From the NCBI RefSeq assembly GCF_011077955.1, contig NZ_JAALBX010000010.1, positions 62,001 through 126,000 on the forward strand: a stretch of 64,000 nucleotides of DNA. The letters are read 5' to 3'. This DNA is from Citrobacter freundii (GTDB taxonomy: Bacteria; Pseudomonadota; Gammaproteobacteria; Enterobacterales; Enterobacteriaceae). Positions 32,890 to 43,273 of the stretch are shown one piece after another (the stretch's first letter is position 1; the number at the start of each line of letters is the position of its first letter). The notes beneath the pieces are model-generated. The model made no database searches. It was given only the letters and a program-made list of their open reading frames with translations, and was not told where the DNA came from. Both the position numbers and the translations under genes were made by a program.

Positions 32890-33537
32890 TTATTCTCCGA
32901 GGTGCGCTAACAGAGAGTCGAGGCGTGTCTGTAATTCCTGAACCTGCGCTTCCAGCGTTTCGACACGCAACGCTAAATCATCAGACGCGACACGCGGGTG
33001 TGCGTCATCCGCTGCGGGAATGGCTGCCTCGCCGCAAAAAAGATGCATATAGCGGCTCTCGCGTTTGCCGGGCTCGCGCGCCAGACGGGCGACAAACGGA
33101 CCATCTTCACGACTCGCCAGCCGCTCCAGCGTATTTTCCACCTCCTCCATATCGGCGAATTCATACATCCGGGAGGTGCGACCCCGCAGTTCGCCTGGCG
33201 TTTGCGCGCCGCGCAACAGCAGCGTGGCGATAAGCGCCACTTCTGCGGCGCTGAGCTTTAAGTCGCCAAATTCAGAATTGCAAAAACGCTGTTCGTACTT
33301 CATCACGCGGTTACCAAATCCGCTCACGGTGCGCACGTAATGGCGCTTCACCAGCATATCGAGCGTATTTTGCACCTCGGATTCACTCAGATTGAGCACC
33401 GGCTCACGGTTGGTTTTCTGGTTGCAGGCCGTCACGACGCCGTTTACCGACAGCGGATACTGCTCAGGCGTAGTGACCTGTTTTTCCAGCATACAGCCAA
33501 TCACGCGGGCTTCGACGGCGCTGAGTTGGTATTTCAT
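32890..33537 (-). CDS. yceH: DUF480 family protein YceH
   Basis: Encodes 215 residues (E. coli YceH 215). The protein consists of two winged-helix domains ([21 protein letters not shown] at the start; [22 protein letters not shown] from about residue 96) and a C-terminal coiled coil ([22 protein letters not shown]). No function is established; the fold suggests nucleic-acid binding or protein pairing. It sits between rimJ (nine bases) and yceM (two bases). Confidence 0.93.
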   Translation of the reverse strand: MKYQLSAVEARVIGCMLEKQVTTPEQYPLSVNGVVTACNQKTNREPVLNLSESEVQNTLDMLVKRHYVRTVSGFGNRVMKYEQRFCNSEFGDLKLSAAEVALIATLLLRGAQTPGELRGRTSRMYEFADMEEVENTLERLASREDGPFVARLAREPGKRESRYMHLFCGEAAIPAADDAHPRVASDDLALRVETLEAQVQELQTRLDSLLAHLGE

Positions 33538-33546
33538 TCGGTTTCC

Positions 33547-34131
33547 TTAACGACCTGCGGTCCATTCTTTGGTGGTAAGTGCGGTTAATACGTGATCGCG
33601 CCAGACGCCGTCGATCAGTAAATAGTCTTTGGCGAAGCCCTCTTTTTCAAAGCCAAGACGGGCAAGCAAATTGCCGCTGCGTTGGTTGTGAGGCATATAA
33701 TTCGCCATGATGCGATGAATATGCTGCGTCCGCTGCATATAGCGAATGGCGGATGTCAGCGCTTCAAACATCAGCCCCTGCCCTTGCCATTTTTCCCCGA
33801 GCGAGTAACCCAGATAACAGGCGTGAAACGAGCCGCGAACCACATTCGAGAAGTTAGCGACGCCATAAATCTCTTTTTCTTCGGGATCAAACAGCGCGAA
33901 ATAGAAGGCGCTGCCCTGCTTATGAAGTTCATTGATCATACTAAGCCGTGCCTGCCAGCCGGAAGGATAGCAGTGGCTCTCATCGCGAATCGGCTCCCAG
34001 GGCTTTAAAAATTGCCGGTTTTCGGCGTAGTAGTCAGCCAGTCGCCAGGCATCTCTTTCATAAATCAGGCGCACAACCATGCGATCGGTCGTGAGTCTTA
34101 TTTTCGGCACATTGTTGCGATAGCCAAACAT
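33547..34131 (-). CDS. rimJ: Ribosomal protein S5 alanine N-acetyltransferase RimJ
   Basis: Encodes 194 residues (E. coli 194), a GNAT-fold enzyme that acetylates the N-terminal alanine of ribosomal protein S5 and takes part in 30S maturation. The acetyl-CoA loop is in [18 protein letters not shown] (about residues 97-114), followed by [27 protein letters not shown] cut here to its core. It leads the rimJ-yceH-yceM run, divergent from mdtH. Confidence 0.95.
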   Translation of the reverse strand: MFGYRNNVPKIRLTTDRMVVRLIYERDAWRLADYYAENRQFLKPWEPIRDESHCYPSGWQARLSMINELHKQGSAFYFALFDPEEKEIYGVANFSNVVRGSFHACYLGYSLGEKWQGQGLMFEALTSAIRYMQRTQHIHRIMANYMPHNQRSGNLLARLGFEKEGFAKDYLLIDGVWRDHVLTALTTKEWTAGR

Positions 34132-34376
34132 CTGTTATTACTCCTTGCAGGCACTGTTTTTACCCATAAGCCACGCCATGTTTTTACTATACCTTTAGGC
34201 CGGACAATAGTGAAAACAGCAACATGCCTTTTTTCCTGACATAAAGATGGTGTGAACGATGAACGACATCAATCAATCTTACAGATTGATAAAAAAATAT
34301 TGTCGCCACGATCGTGGGAAAATGTGAGCTGGAGCCGCAAAATAGCCGGGTGTGGTTTCGTTTCCCGGGAGGGGAG

Positions 34377-35585
34377 ATGGCTGGCGTCTCGCAGGCTAGG
34401 GTCCTGGGTAAATACTTCCTGCTGCTCGATAATATGTTAGTGGTTCTGGGGTTCTTCGTTGTTTTTCCACTGATTTCTATACGGTTTGTTGATCAAATGG
34501 GTTGGGCCGCGCTGATGGTCGGGATTGCGCTTGGCCTGCGCCAGTTGACGCAGCAAGGTTTAGGCATCTTCGGCGGCGCGATTGCCGATCGCTTCGGCGC
34601 AAAACCGATGATTGTCACCGGCATGCTGCTGCGCGCGGCCGGGTTCGCCACGATGGGGATAGCCCAGGAGCCGTGGCTGCTGTGGTTTTCGTGCTTTTTA
34701 TCCGGCATTGGCGGCACCCTGTTCGATCCGCCGCGCTCAGCGCTGGTTATCAAACTGGTGCGTCCGCACCAACGCGGGCGCTTCTTTTCTATTTTAATGA
34801 TGCAAGACAGCGCAGGGGCGGTAGTTGGCGCGCTGCTTGGCAGTTGGCTGCTGCAATATGATTTCCGCCTGGTGTGCGGCGTGGGCGCGCTGCTGTTTGT
34901 GCTGTGCGCGATCGTGAACGCCTGGCTTTTGCCTGCTTATAAGCTTTCTACTATCCGCACACCGATGCGCGAGGGTATGACGCGGGTGTTGAAAGACAAA
35001 CGCTTTATTACTTACGTATTAACGCTTGCCGGTTATTACATGCTGGCAGTGCAGGTCATGCTGATGCTGCCGATCATGGTGAATAACATTGCCGGTACGC
35101 CTGCGGCGGTGAAATGGATGTACGCCATTGAGGCCGCGCTGTCGCTGACGTTGCTCTACCCCATCGCCCGCTGGAGCGAAAAACGCTTTCGTCTCGAACA
35201 GCGTCTCATGGCAGGGCTGCTGTTGATGACGTTAAGCCTGGTGCCAATCGGCCTTACCACGTCGTTGCAACAGTTGTTTACGTTAATTTGCGTCTTTTAT
35301 ATCGGCTCCATTATTGCCGAACCGGCGCGTGAGACATTAAGCGCGTCGCTTGCCGATGCCCGTGCGCGTGGCAGCTATATGGGCTTCAGCCGTCTGGGGC
35401 TGGCGATTGGCGGCGCGTTTGGCTACGCGGGCGGCGGCTGGCTGTTCGATATGGGGCACACGCTGGAACAACCGGAGCTGCCCTGGGCGATGCTTGGCGC
35501 GGTCGGTCTCATTACGTTCCTGGCGCTGGGGTGGCAATTCAGTCATCGACGCGTCGATCCCTCAATGCTTGAGCCGGGCGGCTGA
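34377..35585 (+). CDS. mdtH: MFS multidrug exporter MdtH
   Basis: Encodes 402 residues from the ATG at 34377, the E. coli length, with GGGAGGGGAG as a strong ribosome-binding site; an upstream ATG (34314) adds 21 residues without family likeness. It has 12 hydrophobic segments and motif A in [15 protein letters not shown]. coli MdtH gives resistance to norfloxacin and enoxacin on overexpression. It stands alone between rimJ (divergent) and grxB. Confidence 0.93.
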   Translation: MAGVSQARVLGKYFLLLDNMLVVLGFFVVFPLISIRFVDQMGWAALMVGIALGLRQLTQQGLGIFGGAIADRFGAKPMIVTGMLLRAAGFATMGIAQEPWLLWFSCFLSGIGGTLFDPPRSALVIKLVRPHQRGRFFSILMMQDSAGAVVGALLGSWLLQYDFRLVCGVGALLFVLCAIVNAWLLPAYKLSTIRTPMREGMTRVLKDKRFITYVLTLAGYYMLAVQVMLMLPIMVNNIAGTPAAVKWMYAIEAALSLTLLYPIARWSEKRFRLEQRLMAGLLLMTLSLVPIGLTTSLQQLFTLICVFYIGSIIAEPARETLSASLADARARGSYMGFSRLGLAIGGAFGYAGGGWLFDMGHTLEQPELPWAMLGAVGLITFLALGWQFSHRRVDPSMLEPGG

Positions 35586-35646
35586 TTTGCCCCCTGCTTT
35601 TTTCTCTTCCATACTGAATGTTACAGTCATCATATGGAGGAGAAAC

Positions 35647-36294
35647 GTGAAGCTATATATTTACGATCACTGCCCATTTTGCGTAAAAGCACGCATGATA
35701 TTCGGGCTGAAGAATATCCCCGTTGAGCTCAACGTCCTGCTGAATGACGATGTTGATACCCCCACCCGCATGATCGGCCAGAAGATGGCCCCCATTCTTC
35801 AAAAAGACGACAGCCGCTATATGGCTGAAAGCATGGACATTGTGCACTATGTCGATAAGCTCAATGGCACACCGCTGCTCACCGGGGCGCGTAACCCCGC
35901 CATCGCCGCCTGGCTTCGTAAAGTAAACGAGTATACTAATCGTCTGCTGTTGCCGCGCATGGCTAAAGCGCCGTTTGATGAGTTTTCTACCCCCGAAGCT
36001 CGCGCGTACTTTATTGAGAAAAAGCAGGCTGCTATTGGCTCGTTTGAAGAGCATTTGTCCCATTCGCAAGGCCTGGTCAAAAAGATGAGTGACGACCTGC
36101 GCGATCTTGAGAAACTTATCAAAGAGCCGAACGCGGTAAATGGTGAGCTGTCAGATGATGATTTCGATCTGTTTCCCCTGCTTCGAAATCTGACGCTGGT
36201 GCAAGGCATCACCTGGCCGACCCGCGTGGCTGATTATCGCGATAATATGGCTAAACAAACGCAGGTGAATCTGCTCACCTCGCTCGCCATCTAA
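35647..36294 (+). CDS. grxB: Glutaredoxin 2
   Basis: Encodes 215 residues from a GTG start at 35647, preceded by GGAGGAGAAAC; the open frame extends far upstream into mdtH without meaning. This is the large, GST-like glutaredoxin: thioredoxin-fold N-terminal domain with active site CPFC (residues 9-12; CPYC in E. coli) and a helical C-terminal domain from about 85. It catalyses glutathione-dependent disulphide reduction. TyrToPhe between the cysteines is a mild change. Confidence 0.95.
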   Translation: MKLYIYDHCPFCVKARMIFGLKNIPVELNVLLNDDVDTPTRMIGQKMAPILQKDDSRYMAESMDIVHYVDKLNGTPLLTGARNPAIAAWLRKVNEYTNRLLLPRMAKAPFDEFSTPEARAYFIEKKQAAIGSFEEHLSHSQGLVKKMSDDLRDLEKLIKEPNAVNGELSDDDFDLFPLLRNLTLVQGITWPTRVADYRDNMAKQTQVNLLTSLAI

Positions 36295-36306
36295 ACCTAT
36301 GCCCGT

Positions 36307-36338
36307 GCCGGCGTTCCGCGCCGGCCTTTCGGTTTTTT
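36307..36338 (+). terminator. grxB terminator
   Basis: GCCGGCG (36307-36313) and CGCCGGC (36319-36325) form a 7-bp stem, followed by CTTTCGG and six T. It starts 12 bases after grxB. Confidence 0.75.
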
Positions 36339-36408
36339 CCTCTGGTTATTTCAGCACGGCTGCGCGATGCTTTCGTCACAAAAGGATGACGTACCGCCGA
36401 GGAATTCT

Positions 36409-36969
36409 ATGAATAAATTTTTTATCGCATTGGTTGGGCTTCTCACCGTGCTGGTGGTGGGCTGTAATCAACTCACGCAATACAGCGTGACCGAACAGGA
36501 AATCAATCAGGCGCTGGCAAAACGTAATAACTACGCCAAAGATTTAGGGTTACCGGGCCTTGCCGACGCGCATATTGTTCTGTCAAACCTGACAAGCCAG
36601 ATAGGCCGCCAGGAGCCCAATAAAGTCACACTTAACGGCGACGCAAATGTGAATCTGACGTCGATTTTCGGTAATCAACAAGCCACGCTGAAGCTTACCC
36701 TGAAAGCGCTGCCGACTTTTAATAAAGAGCAAGGCGCGATTTATTTGCAGGACATGGAAGTGGTTAACGTTGAGGTGCTACCTCAAAAAATGGAAAGCGT
36801 GATGAAAACCATCACGCCGTATCTGAATCAGTCGTTAAAAGCTTATTTCAACCAGCAGCCAGCCTATGTGTTAAGTGAAGATCGCTCCAAAGGTGAGGCG
36901 CTCGCAAAGCAATATGCCAAAGGGATTGAAGTGAAACCCGGTGAAATTGTCATCCCGTTTGTGGAGTAA
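36409..36969 (+). CDS. yceB: DUF1439 lipoprotein YceB
   Basis: Encodes 186 residues from the ATG at 36409 (E. coli 186), with GAGGAATTCT upstream; a longer open frame starts at 36367. The signal peptide ends with a lipobox (VVGC), so it is a lipoprotein, probably in the outer membrane. The remainder is the DUF1439 tubular lipid-binding-like fold. E. coli YceB was reported among proteins that influence envelope properties, but the function is not settled. Confidence 0.92.
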   Translation: MNKFFIALVGLLTVLVVGCNQLTQYSVTEQEINQALAKRNNYAKDLGLPGLADAHIVLSNLTSQIGRQEPNKVTLNGDANVNLTSIFGNQQATLKLTLKALPTFNKEQGAIYLQDMEVVNVEVLPQKMESVMKTITPYLNQSLKAYFNQQPAYVLSEDRSKGEALAKQYAKGIEVKPGEIVIPFVE

Positions 36970-37011
36970 TGCGGAGCGCGCTCAGCGCGCGCCCGTCAAA
37001 AAAGGATGCAA

Positions 37012-37027
37012 ACGAAAACGTTTACGC
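37012..37027. promoter_or_regulatory. PurR operator upstream of pyrC
   Basis: ACGAAAAC-GTTTACGC fits the PurR consensus ACGCAAAC-GTTTGCGT at 13 of 16 positions. It lies 67 bases before pyrC, where E. coli also has a PurR site. Confidence 0.75.
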
Positions 37028-37093
37028 TTATCCTTTGTGCCCGGCATAAATCCAGCCATTGTTGACTGATTTCCCACCAGCCGGAGCACGCTT

Positions 37094-38140
37094 ATGACAG
37101 TTTCACCCCAGGAATTAACGATAATACGCCCAGACGACTGGCACGTTCATTTACGCGATGGCGAAATGCTTAACGTCGTCGTGCCCTATACCAGTGAAAC
37201 CTATGCGCGGGCGATTGTGATGCCAAACCTGGCGCCCCCTGTCACAACCGTCGAAGCCGCCCGCGCTTATCGTCAACGTATTCTTAACGCCGTGCCCGCT
37301 GGACAGTCATTCACCCCTTTAATGACGTGCTATCTCACCGATACGCTTGATGCCAATGAGCTTGAGCGTGGGTTTAACGAAGGCGTTTTTACCGCGGCGA
37401 AGCTGTACCCGGCCAATGCAACCACCAATTCCAGCCACGGCGTTACCAGTGTTGATGCGATTATGCCGGTGCTTGAGCGAATGGAAAAAATCGGGATGCC
37501 GCTGTTGGTACACGGGGAAGTCACCCATGCCGATATTGATATCTTTGACCGTGAAGCGCGCTTTATCGAAACGGTGATGGAGCCGCTACGTCAACGTCTT
37601 CCAGGTCTTAACGTGGTGTTTGAACACATCACCACTAAAGATGCCGCCCAGTATGTGCAGGAAGGCAACTCGCGGTTGGCCGCGACCATTACCCCGCAGC
37701 ATTTGATGTTTAACCGCAACCATATGCTGGTGGGCGGCGTGCGCCCTCACCTTTACTGCCTGCCGATTTTAAAACGCAGCGTACATCAACAGGCGCTGCG
37801 TGAACTGGTCGCAAGCGGCTGCGATCGGGTCTTTTTAGGCACCGATTCCGCGCCCCATGCACGGCACAAAAAAGAGACCAGTTGCGGCTGCGCTGGCTGC
37901 TTTAACGCGCCTTCCGCGTTGGGCGCTTATGCCACCGTTTTTGAAGAGATGAACGCGCTCGCCCATTTTGAAGCGTTCTGTTCCCTCAACGGTCCTCGCT
38001 TTTATGGCCTGCCGGTAAATAATGAGCGTATTACGTTAATCAAACAGGATGAGATGATCATTTCTGACATCGCTCTGAGCGATGACACGCTGATTCCTTT
38101 CCTCGCCGGTGAAACGGTACGCTGGTCGGTAAAACGCTGA
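37094..38140 (+). CDS. pyrC: Dihydroorotase
   Basis: Encodes 348 residues, as in E. coli. It closes carbamoyl-aspartate to dihydroorotate in pyrimidine synthesis. Zinc ligands are visible: the HxH pair in [11 protein letters not shown] (about 17 and 19), the carboxylated lysine in [13 protein letters not shown] (about 103), His in LVHGEVTH and FEHIT, and the catalytic Asp in LGTDSAPH (about 251). E. coli pyrC is repressed by PurR and by start-site switching; the PurR box is present here. Confidence 0.97.
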   Translation: MTVSPQELTIIRPDDWHVHLRDGEMLNVVVPYTSETYARAIVMPNLAPPVTTVEAARAYRQRILNAVPAGQSFTPLMTCYLTDTLDANELERGFNEGVFTAAKLYPANATTNSSHGVTSVDAIMPVLERMEKIGMPLLVHGEVTHADIDIFDREARFIETVMEPLRQRLPGLNVVFEHITTKDAAQYVQEGNSRLAATITPQHLMFNRNHMLVGGVRPHLYCLPILKRSVHQQALRELVASGCDRVFLGTDSAPHARHKKETSCGCAGCFNAPSALGAYATVFEEMNALAHFEAFCSLNGPRFYGLPVNNERITLIKQDEMIISDIALSDDTLIPFLAGETVRWSVKR

Positions 38141-38184
38141 CAGAGAAATATTTTCTTCCCCCTGTTGCAACCTGGAGAGCGAGA

Positions 38185-38200
38185 CTGTATAAATATCCAG
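38185..38200. promoter_or_regulatory. LexA (SOS) box upstream of dinI
   Basis: CTGTATAAATATCCAG matches the CTGT-N8-ACAG SOS box with one change in the last half (CCAG). It is 22 bases before the dinI start. Confidence 0.82.
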
Positions 38201-38222
38201 TATATGACAACAGGGGGCGATC

Positions 38223-38468
38223 ATGCGTATTGAAGTCACCATAGCCAAAACTACTGTATTACCACCCGGCGCGATTGACGCGCTGACTAACGAACTCGCG
38301 CGTCGGATTGAGAACACGTTTCCTGATACCGGCAACCAGGTGAGCGTGCGCTATGCTGCTGCGAATCACCTCTCCGTGCTCGGTGGCGCTAAAGAAGACA
38401 AAGACCGGATTAGTGAAATTCTTCAGGAGACCTGGGAAAGCGCTGAGGACTGGTTCGCTACGCCTTGA
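38223..38468 (+). CDS. dinI: DNA damage-inducible protein I
   Basis: Encodes 81 residues (E. coli 81). DinI binds RecA filaments and modulates LexA and UmuD cleavage. Conserved ends are MRIEVTIAKT and the acidic C-terminal helix (KEDKDRISEILQETWESAEDW) that mimics DNA. The SOS box upstream implies LexA control. GGGGGCGATC lies before the start. Confidence 0.96.
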   Translation: MRIEVTIAKTTVLPPGAIDALTNELARRIENTFPDTGNQVSVRYAAANHLSVLGGAKEDKDRISEILQETWESAEDWFATP

Positions 38469-38848
38469 ATTCGTATTGCCTCAGCGCACCCCACAGGCGG
38501 TACGTAGCCCGTACGTGCGTCGTGGTGTGCTGAGACATGCCGGATAGTAAAAATAAAAACAATTTCTCTCATTGTATCTTTCCGGGCTCGCCGCCCGGTT
38601 TTTTAAAACCCTCCCTAACTCAAATTCATTTTCAGCATTATCTGTATTGAACGACGTTAAGCGTTTATTTATAAGAATAAGTTGCCGTTTCATTGTTCAA
38701 ACAATTCCACTGATTTAAAAAAAATGTGTTGCAACAAATATATTTCTTAGACGTTACCGTCAAACCACTGATATACTCAAATTGCTTCAATAAAAGACGC
38801 ATTGAACCTCGAATGACGTTGTCTATAAACACGAATAAGGGGGTTATA
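38469..38848 (+). other. dinI-bssS gap
   Basis: 380 bases without a supported gene. The left third holds the hairpins described separately; the right part (38640-38848) is AT-rich and must contain the bssS promoter. No operator is recognised. Short frames here resemble nothing known. Confidence 0.45.
38480..38604 (+). terminator. Two hairpins and terminator after dinI
   Basis: First, a 55-base structure: CTCAGC (38480-38485) pairs with GCTGAG (38529-38534), CACC with GGTG inside, and GTACG (38500-38504) with CGTAC (38510-38514). Second, a canonical terminator: CCGGGC (38582-38587) with GCCCGG (38593-38598) and six T. The first lacks a T run. Confidence 0.7.
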
Positions 38849-39103
38849 ATGGTAAAGAATAATGAAGTCATCCAAACACATCCCCTTGTAGGGTGGGACA
38901 TCAGCACCGTTGATAGCTACGATGCCATGATGTTACGTTTGCACTATCAGTCACCAGACCGTCCTAATCAAGAAGATACAGAAGTAGGTCAAACCCTTTG
39001 GCTGACCACTGATGTTGCTCGTCAGTTTATATCGATACTCGAAGCAGGCATTGCCAAAATAGAATCCGGTGATTTCGAGCAAAATGATTACCGCAAACAT
39101 TAG
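38849..39103 (+). CDS. bssS: Biofilm formation regulator BssS
   Basis: Encodes 84 residues from the ATG at 38849 (E. coli BssS, formerly YceP, 84). Most of the protein is conserved (HPLVGWDISTVDSYDAMML, LTTDVARQFISILEAGIAK). In E. coli it influences biofilm through autoinducer-2 and indole-related signalling; the mechanism is not known. The frame is open upstream, but AAGGGGGTTATA before this ATG decides the start. It stands alone between terminators. Confidence 0.93.
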   Translation: MVKNNEVIQTHPLVGWDISTVDSYDAMMLRLHYQSPDRPNQEDTEVGQTLWLTTDVARQFISILEAGIAKIESGDFEQNDYRKH

Positions 39104-39132
39104 TTTGCTCATCATCTCAACTTCTAAACAAC

Positions 39133-39158
39133 AGGCACCTCAGGGTGCCTAATTTTTT
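39133..39158 (+). terminator. bssS terminator
   Basis: AGGCACC (39133-39139) with GGTGCCT (39144-39150), TCAG loop, then AA and six T. Confidence 0.85.
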
Positions 39159-39322
39159 GATTATTCTTAACGCTGCGTTACATTAATTTCCCTTAAGCGT
39201 TACCGCTAATTTTTTCTGATTATATTTTCCACAATGTGAATGTTAACGCGCAGCGCTAATCTTGTTTCTTTTGTTCATCTTCTTTACTCTGCTACTCCCC
39301 CACTCAAATGGAGAAAATGTCC

Positions 39323-40444
39323 ATGGAGTACGATCTTATTATTGTTGGCAGTGGCTCGGTTGGGGCTGCTGCTGGCTATTACGCAACCAAAGCGGGCCTG
39401 AAAGTGCTCATGACCGACGCCGCGCATCCGCCGCATAAGGAAGGCAGTCATCACGGCGAAAGCCGATTGATCCGTCATGCCTACGGTGAAGGCGAAAAGT
39501 ACGTGCCGCTGGTCCTGAGAGCGCAGGCATTGTGGAATGAATTACAAACGCTTAGCGGTGAGAAGATTTTTACCAAAAGCGGCGTACTGAATCTGGGGCC
39601 TGCCCAATCCGAATTTTTATCCAACGCAGAACAAAGCGCGCGACAGTTCTCTTTGCCGCTTGAAAAGCTCGATGCCGAAACGCTCATGGCTCGCTGGCCG
39701 GAAATCACTGTACCATCGGATTATATTGGGCTTTTTGAACCAGACTCCGGCGTGCTGCATAGCGAAACCGCCATTGCCGCGTTAATTCGCCTGGCTGAAG
39801 AAGCCGGATGCGCGCAATTGTTTAACTGCCCGGTCGCGGCGATTCATATGGATGCGCAGGGGGTCAGTATTGATACCTCTGAAGGGACCTTTCATGGCCG
39901 AAAATTGCTGGTAAGCGCAGGGACCTGGGTTACACGTCTCATCCCCGGGTTGCCCGTCACGCCGGTACGTAAAATTTTTGCCTGGTATCAGGCGGATGGT
40001 CGTTACAGTACCAATAATCGTTTCCCGGCCTTTACCGGCGAATTGCCCAATGGCGACCAGTTTTATGGTTTTCCGGCGGACAATAATGAATTGAAGATCG
40101 GTAAGCATAATGGCGGGCAGGTGATTAACGCGCCTGAGGAACGTAAACCGTTTGGCGCCGTCTCAACCGATGGCGCGGAGGCTTTTCCGTTTTTACGTCA
40201 AATTCTGCCTGGCATCGGTGGTTGTTTGTATGGCGCATCCTGCACCTATGACAACTCCCCGGACGAAGATTTTATTATCGATACGCTGCCAGACGCCCCC
40301 AATGTGCTGGTTATAACAGGCCTGAGCGGACACGGATTCAAGTTTGCCTCCGTGTTAGGGGAAATTGCCTGCGAATTCGCACAAAACGCGCCTCATCGTT
40401 TCGATTTGACGCCTTTTGCGCTGAACCGCTTTAACCACGCGTAA
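39323..40444 (+). CDS. solA: N-methyl-L-tryptophan oxidase SolA
   Basis: Encodes 373 residues from the ATG at 39323 (E. coli 372). It is a monomeric sarcosine oxidase-type flavoenzyme that demethylates N-methyl-L-tryptophan. The FAD dinucleotide motif ([15 protein letters not shown]) is at residues 7-21, and the cysteine for covalent FAD is in [15 protein letters not shown] (about 305). GGAG ten bases upstream supports this start over the ATG at 39308. It ends before a perfect 8-bp hairpin (40481-40500). Confidence 0.92.
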   Translation: MEYDLIIVGSGSVGAAAGYYATKAGLKVLMTDAAHPPHKEGSHHGESRLIRHAYGEGEKYVPLVLRAQALWNELQTLSGEKIFTKSGVLNLGPAQSEFLSNAEQSARQFSLPLEKLDAETLMARWPEITVPSDYIGLFEPDSGVLHSETAIAALIRLAEEAGCAQLFNCPVAAIHMDAQGVSIDTSEGTFHGRKLLVSAGTWVTRLIPGLPVTPVRKIFAWYQADGRYSTNNRFPAFTGELPNGDQFYGFPADNNELKIGKHNGGQVINAPEERKPFGAVSTDGAEAFPFLRQILPGIGGCLYGASCTYDNSPDEDFIIDTLPDAPNVLVITGLSGHGFKFASVLGEIACEFAQNAPHRFDLTPFALNRFNHA

Positions 40445-40813
40445 TCATCGGGGCGGATCTCTGTCTTAATGAAACAACTACGGCGTAAATAATTACGCCG
40501 CAGTTATCCTGCATCTTCGCGAACACAAGCATTAAGCTTGCAAGGAACCCGCTCTGGGCGCTCTGGGCGTGAAGAAATCGACCATAAAATATTCAATAAA
40601 ATTGACGTAGATTGACAAAGCGCTGACACTTTTTTAATCCGTTCAGTGCGCCTCGATTGCCCGTCGAATGCTGGCTGGCGCGTCATCCAGGCCACGTTTT
40701 ATCTGCAAATTTAATTCAATTTATTTGATTAACAGCTTCCATTTTTTTGGATTGATTTTGATTCTCATTAACGCCATTGTTGCCACACGATTAAAATTTA
40801 ACAGGCATACAAC
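40445..40813 (+). other. solA-yceJ gap
   Basis: 369 bases with no supported gene; the small yceO gene reported at this place in E. coli is not recognised. CGGCGTAA (40481-40488) pairs with TTACGCCG (40493-40500), a hairpin just after solA. The right end is AT-rich and contains the yceJ promoter and a Fur-box-like sequence. Confidence 0.5.
40754..40772. promoter_or_regulatory. Fur box-like sequence before yceJ-yceI
   Basis: GATTTTGATTCTCATTAAC agrees with the Fur consensus GATAATGATAATCATTATC at 14 of 19 positions. It ends 41 bases before the yceJ start, a place where repression would be possible. Confidence 0.4.
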
Positions 40814-41365
40814 ATGCAGTGGCGTAACTCTTCTAACCGATACGGTCATCTTTCCGTTCTTTTACACTGGATAGTTGCCCTGACCGTTTACAGTATGTTT
40901 GCCCTTGGTTTGTGGATGGTGTCTCTCGGTTATTACGATAGCTGGTATCACGATGCGCCTGACATCCACAAAAGCATTGGCATTTTGCTGATGATGGTCA
41001 TGGTCATACGCCTGATGTGGCGTTTTATATCAAAGCCCCCCGGCGCGCTTACCACTTATTCCCCCTTTACCCGCATCGCCGCCAAAACGGGCCATGCCCT
41101 GCTGTATCTGCTGCTGTTTGCCCTTCTGTTCAGCGGATATTTGATTTCAACCGCCGATGGCAAACCTGTGAGCGTATTTGGCTGGTTTGAGATACCGGCA
41201 ACCCTCAGCGATGCCGGCGTACAGGCCGATCTCGCCGGAGAAATTCATCTCTGGCTGGCATGGAGTGTGGTGATTTTTTCCGTCCTGCACGCGCTTGCCG
41301 CACTTAAACACCACTTTATCGATAAAGATGCCACCCTGAAGCGGATGCTCGGGAAAGCGTCATAA
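40814..41365 (+). CDS. yceJ: Cytochrome b561 family protein YceJ
   Basis: Encodes 183 residues (E. coli YceJ 188) with four hydrophobic segments. It belongs to the CybB-type bacterial b561 proteins: paired histidines for haem are in LLHWIVAL (about 18), PDIHKSIG (about 54), and HLWLAWSVV / SVLHALAAL (about 141 and 155). It probably passes electrons across the inner membrane from ubiquinol; the physiological partner may be the YceI protein made by the next gene 31 bases on. Confidence 0.92.
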   Translation: MQWRNSSNRYGHLSVLLHWIVALTVYSMFALGLWMVSLGYYDSWYHDAPDIHKSIGILLMMVMVIRLMWRFISKPPGALTTYSPFTRIAAKTGHALLYLLLFALLFSGYLISTADGKPVSVFGWFEIPATLSDAGVQADLAGEIHLWLAWSVVIFSVLHALAALKHHFIDKDATLKRMLGKAS

Positions 41366-41396
41366 CTGTCACATTAAAAGACAAAAAGGAGCGAAA

Positions 41397-41972
41397 ATGA
41401 AAAAGAGCCTGCTGGGGTTAACGTTTGGTGCCCTGTTATTCACGACCGGCTCCGCTGTGGCTGCGGATTACGTCATCGACAAACAAGGCCAGCACGCCTT
41501 CGTCAACTTCCGCATTCAGCACCTGGGCTATAGCTGGGTGTACGGCACCTTCCGTGATTTCGACGGATCATTCACCTTTGATGAGAAGAACCCGGCAGCG
41601 GATAAAGTGAATGTCACTATCAATACAACCAGTCTTGATACAAACCATGCGGAACGTGACAAACACCTGCGTAGCGGCGATTTCCTGAATGTGGCGAAAT
41701 TCCCCCAGGCGACCTTCACCTCAACGGAAGTTAAAAAAGACGGTGACGAACTCGATATTACCGGCAACCTGACGCTGAACGGCGTAACAAAACCGATTAC
41801 GCTTGAAGCCAAATTAATTGGCAAGGGTAGCGATCCGTGGGGTGGCGAGCGCGCAGGTTTTGAGGCAAGCGGCAAAATTCACCTGAAGGATTTTAATATT
41901 ACTAAGGATTTGGGGCCGGCATCTCAGGACGTTGAACTTATTATTTCTGTGGAAGGCGTTCAGAAAAAATAA
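41397..41972 (+). CDS. yceI: Periplasmic isoprenoid-binding-fold protein YceI
   Basis: Encodes 191 residues (E. coli 191). A clear signal peptide ([23 protein letters not shown]) sends it to the periplasm. The YceI fold is a lipocalin-like barrel that in relatives binds polyprenoids such as ubiquinone-8. In E. coli it is induced by high pH and osmotic change. AAAAGGAGCGAAA precedes the ATG. Gene order with yceJ is conserved, so the pair likely acts together. Confidence 0.94.
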   Translation: MKKSLLGLTFGALLFTTGSAVAADYVIDKQGQHAFVNFRIQHLGYSWVYGTFRDFDGSFTFDEKNPAADKVNVTINTTSLDTNHAERDKHLRSGDFLNVAKFPQATFTSTEVKKDGDELDITGNLTLNGVTKPITLEAKLIGKGSDPWGGERAGFEASGKIHLKDFNITKDLGPASQDVELIISVEGVQKK

Positions 41973-42008
41973 CGGTTTCCCTCGCGGCGGGTGCCGCGAG
42001 GGAGCAGA

Positions 42009-43058
42009 TCATTGTGGGTCGGGAATGCCCAGTTTGGTGTTTAACCGTCCCCGGGATTTATTGAATATTTTCGTACCCGTTTCCCTTCCGGCCCGCAGCT
42101 GGCGCTGCTGCTCTTCTGGTAACGCATGTTCTTCAACGCACCGCTCGCTGCAACAGCCGTTATATTTTTGTGCACATGCCGGGCATTGAATGAAAAGCAA
42201 ATGACAGCCATCATTTTTACAGTTGGTATGCGTATCGCACGGCGCGCCGCACTGGTGACAATGCGCAATAACCTCGTCGCTGATGCGCTCCCCCATCCGC
42301 TCATCAAACACAAAGTTTTTACCGACAAAACGCACCGGTAAACCCTGTTCGCGGGCGCGGCGCGCATATTCAATAATGCCGCCTTCAATATGCCAGACCT
42401 GTTTAAAACCGTTGTGCCGCATCCAGGCGCTGGCTTTTTCGCAACGTATGCCGCCTGTGCAATACATAACAATTTTTTTGTCTTTATGCGCTTCCATCAT
42501 TTCCACGGCTTTCGGCAACTGCTCGCGGAACGTGTCGGCAGGGATTTCTAGTGCATTCTCGAAATGCCCCACTTCGTACTCGTAGTGGTTACGCATATCG
42601 ATAAATACCGCATCGGGATCGTCCATCATCGCGTTAACTTCTTCCGCTTTGAGGTATTCACCGACATCGCTTGCGTTAAATAGCGGGTCATCAATCCCGT
42701 CAGCCACAATACGATCGCGGACCTTCATGCGCAGCACCCAGAACGATTTTCCATCGTCATCCAGCGCGATGTTTAAGCGCAGCCCCTCAAGCGCCGGATC
42801 AAAGCGGTATAAAACATCGCGCAGCGCCTCAAGATTAGTCGCCGGAACGCTTATCTGGGCATTGATCCCTTCTTTGGCAAGGTATACGCGGCCAAAGACG
42901 TTAAGCTCAACGAACGCCTGATAAAGCGCATCGCGGGTGGCTTGCGGATTGACAATAGTGAAATATTTATAGAATGAGACTGTGGTGCGCGGCTCGGTTT
43001 CCGCCAGCATGCGCGCCTTGAGTTCCTCATTCGAAATGCGGTTATGTAACACTGGCAT
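42009..43058 (-). CDS. trhO: tRNA uridine(34) hydroxylase TrhO (rhodanese family)
   Basis: Encodes 349 residues (E. coli YceA 350). TrhO hydroxylates uridine 34 of some tRNAs in an oxygen-dependent way, the first step to 5-methoxy or 5-oxyacetic uridine. An N-terminal acylphosphatase-like part is followed by a rhodanese domain with active-site [12 protein letters not shown] (Cys about 177) and a C-terminal cysteine-rich part ([30 protein letters not shown]) that likely binds zinc. It is single and faces yceI. Confidence 0.95.
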   Translation of the reverse strand: MPVLHNRISNEELKARMLAETEPRTTVSFYKYFTIVNPQATRDALYQAFVELNVFGRVYLAKEGINAQISVPATNLEALRDVLYRFDPALEGLRLNIALDDDGKSFWVLRMKVRDRIVADGIDDPLFNASDVGEYLKAEEVNAMMDDPDAVFIDMRNHYEYEVGHFENALEIPADTFREQLPKAVEMMEAHKDKKIVMYCTGGIRCEKASAWMRHNGFKQVWHIEGGIIEYARRAREQGLPVRFVGKNFVFDERMGERISDEVIAHCHQCGAPCDTHTNCKNDGCHLLFIQCPACAQKYNGCCSERCVEEHALPEEQQRQLRAGRETGTKIFNKSRGRLNTKLGIPDPQ

Positions 43059-43273
43059 GGTGTTCGTTCCTGCAATCGGTAGAAGGGAATTTATCGCGCG
43101 GCATCATATAGCATTTAACACCAATTTACATCCACACATTATGCGCTACATTTATCCCCCTTTATCAACAAAGTCAGCAGGACATCTGGCTCTCTTTCTG
43201 AGATTTTTGGCCCCGAGAAAAATTAATGCCACAATAGGCGGCATGGTGTCCCGATTTGTCATTCAGGAAATAC

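Noticed and set aside
40504-40695. 63-codon frame as a possible yceO
   Set aside because: It is on the other strand and unlike the hydrophobic YceO peptide.
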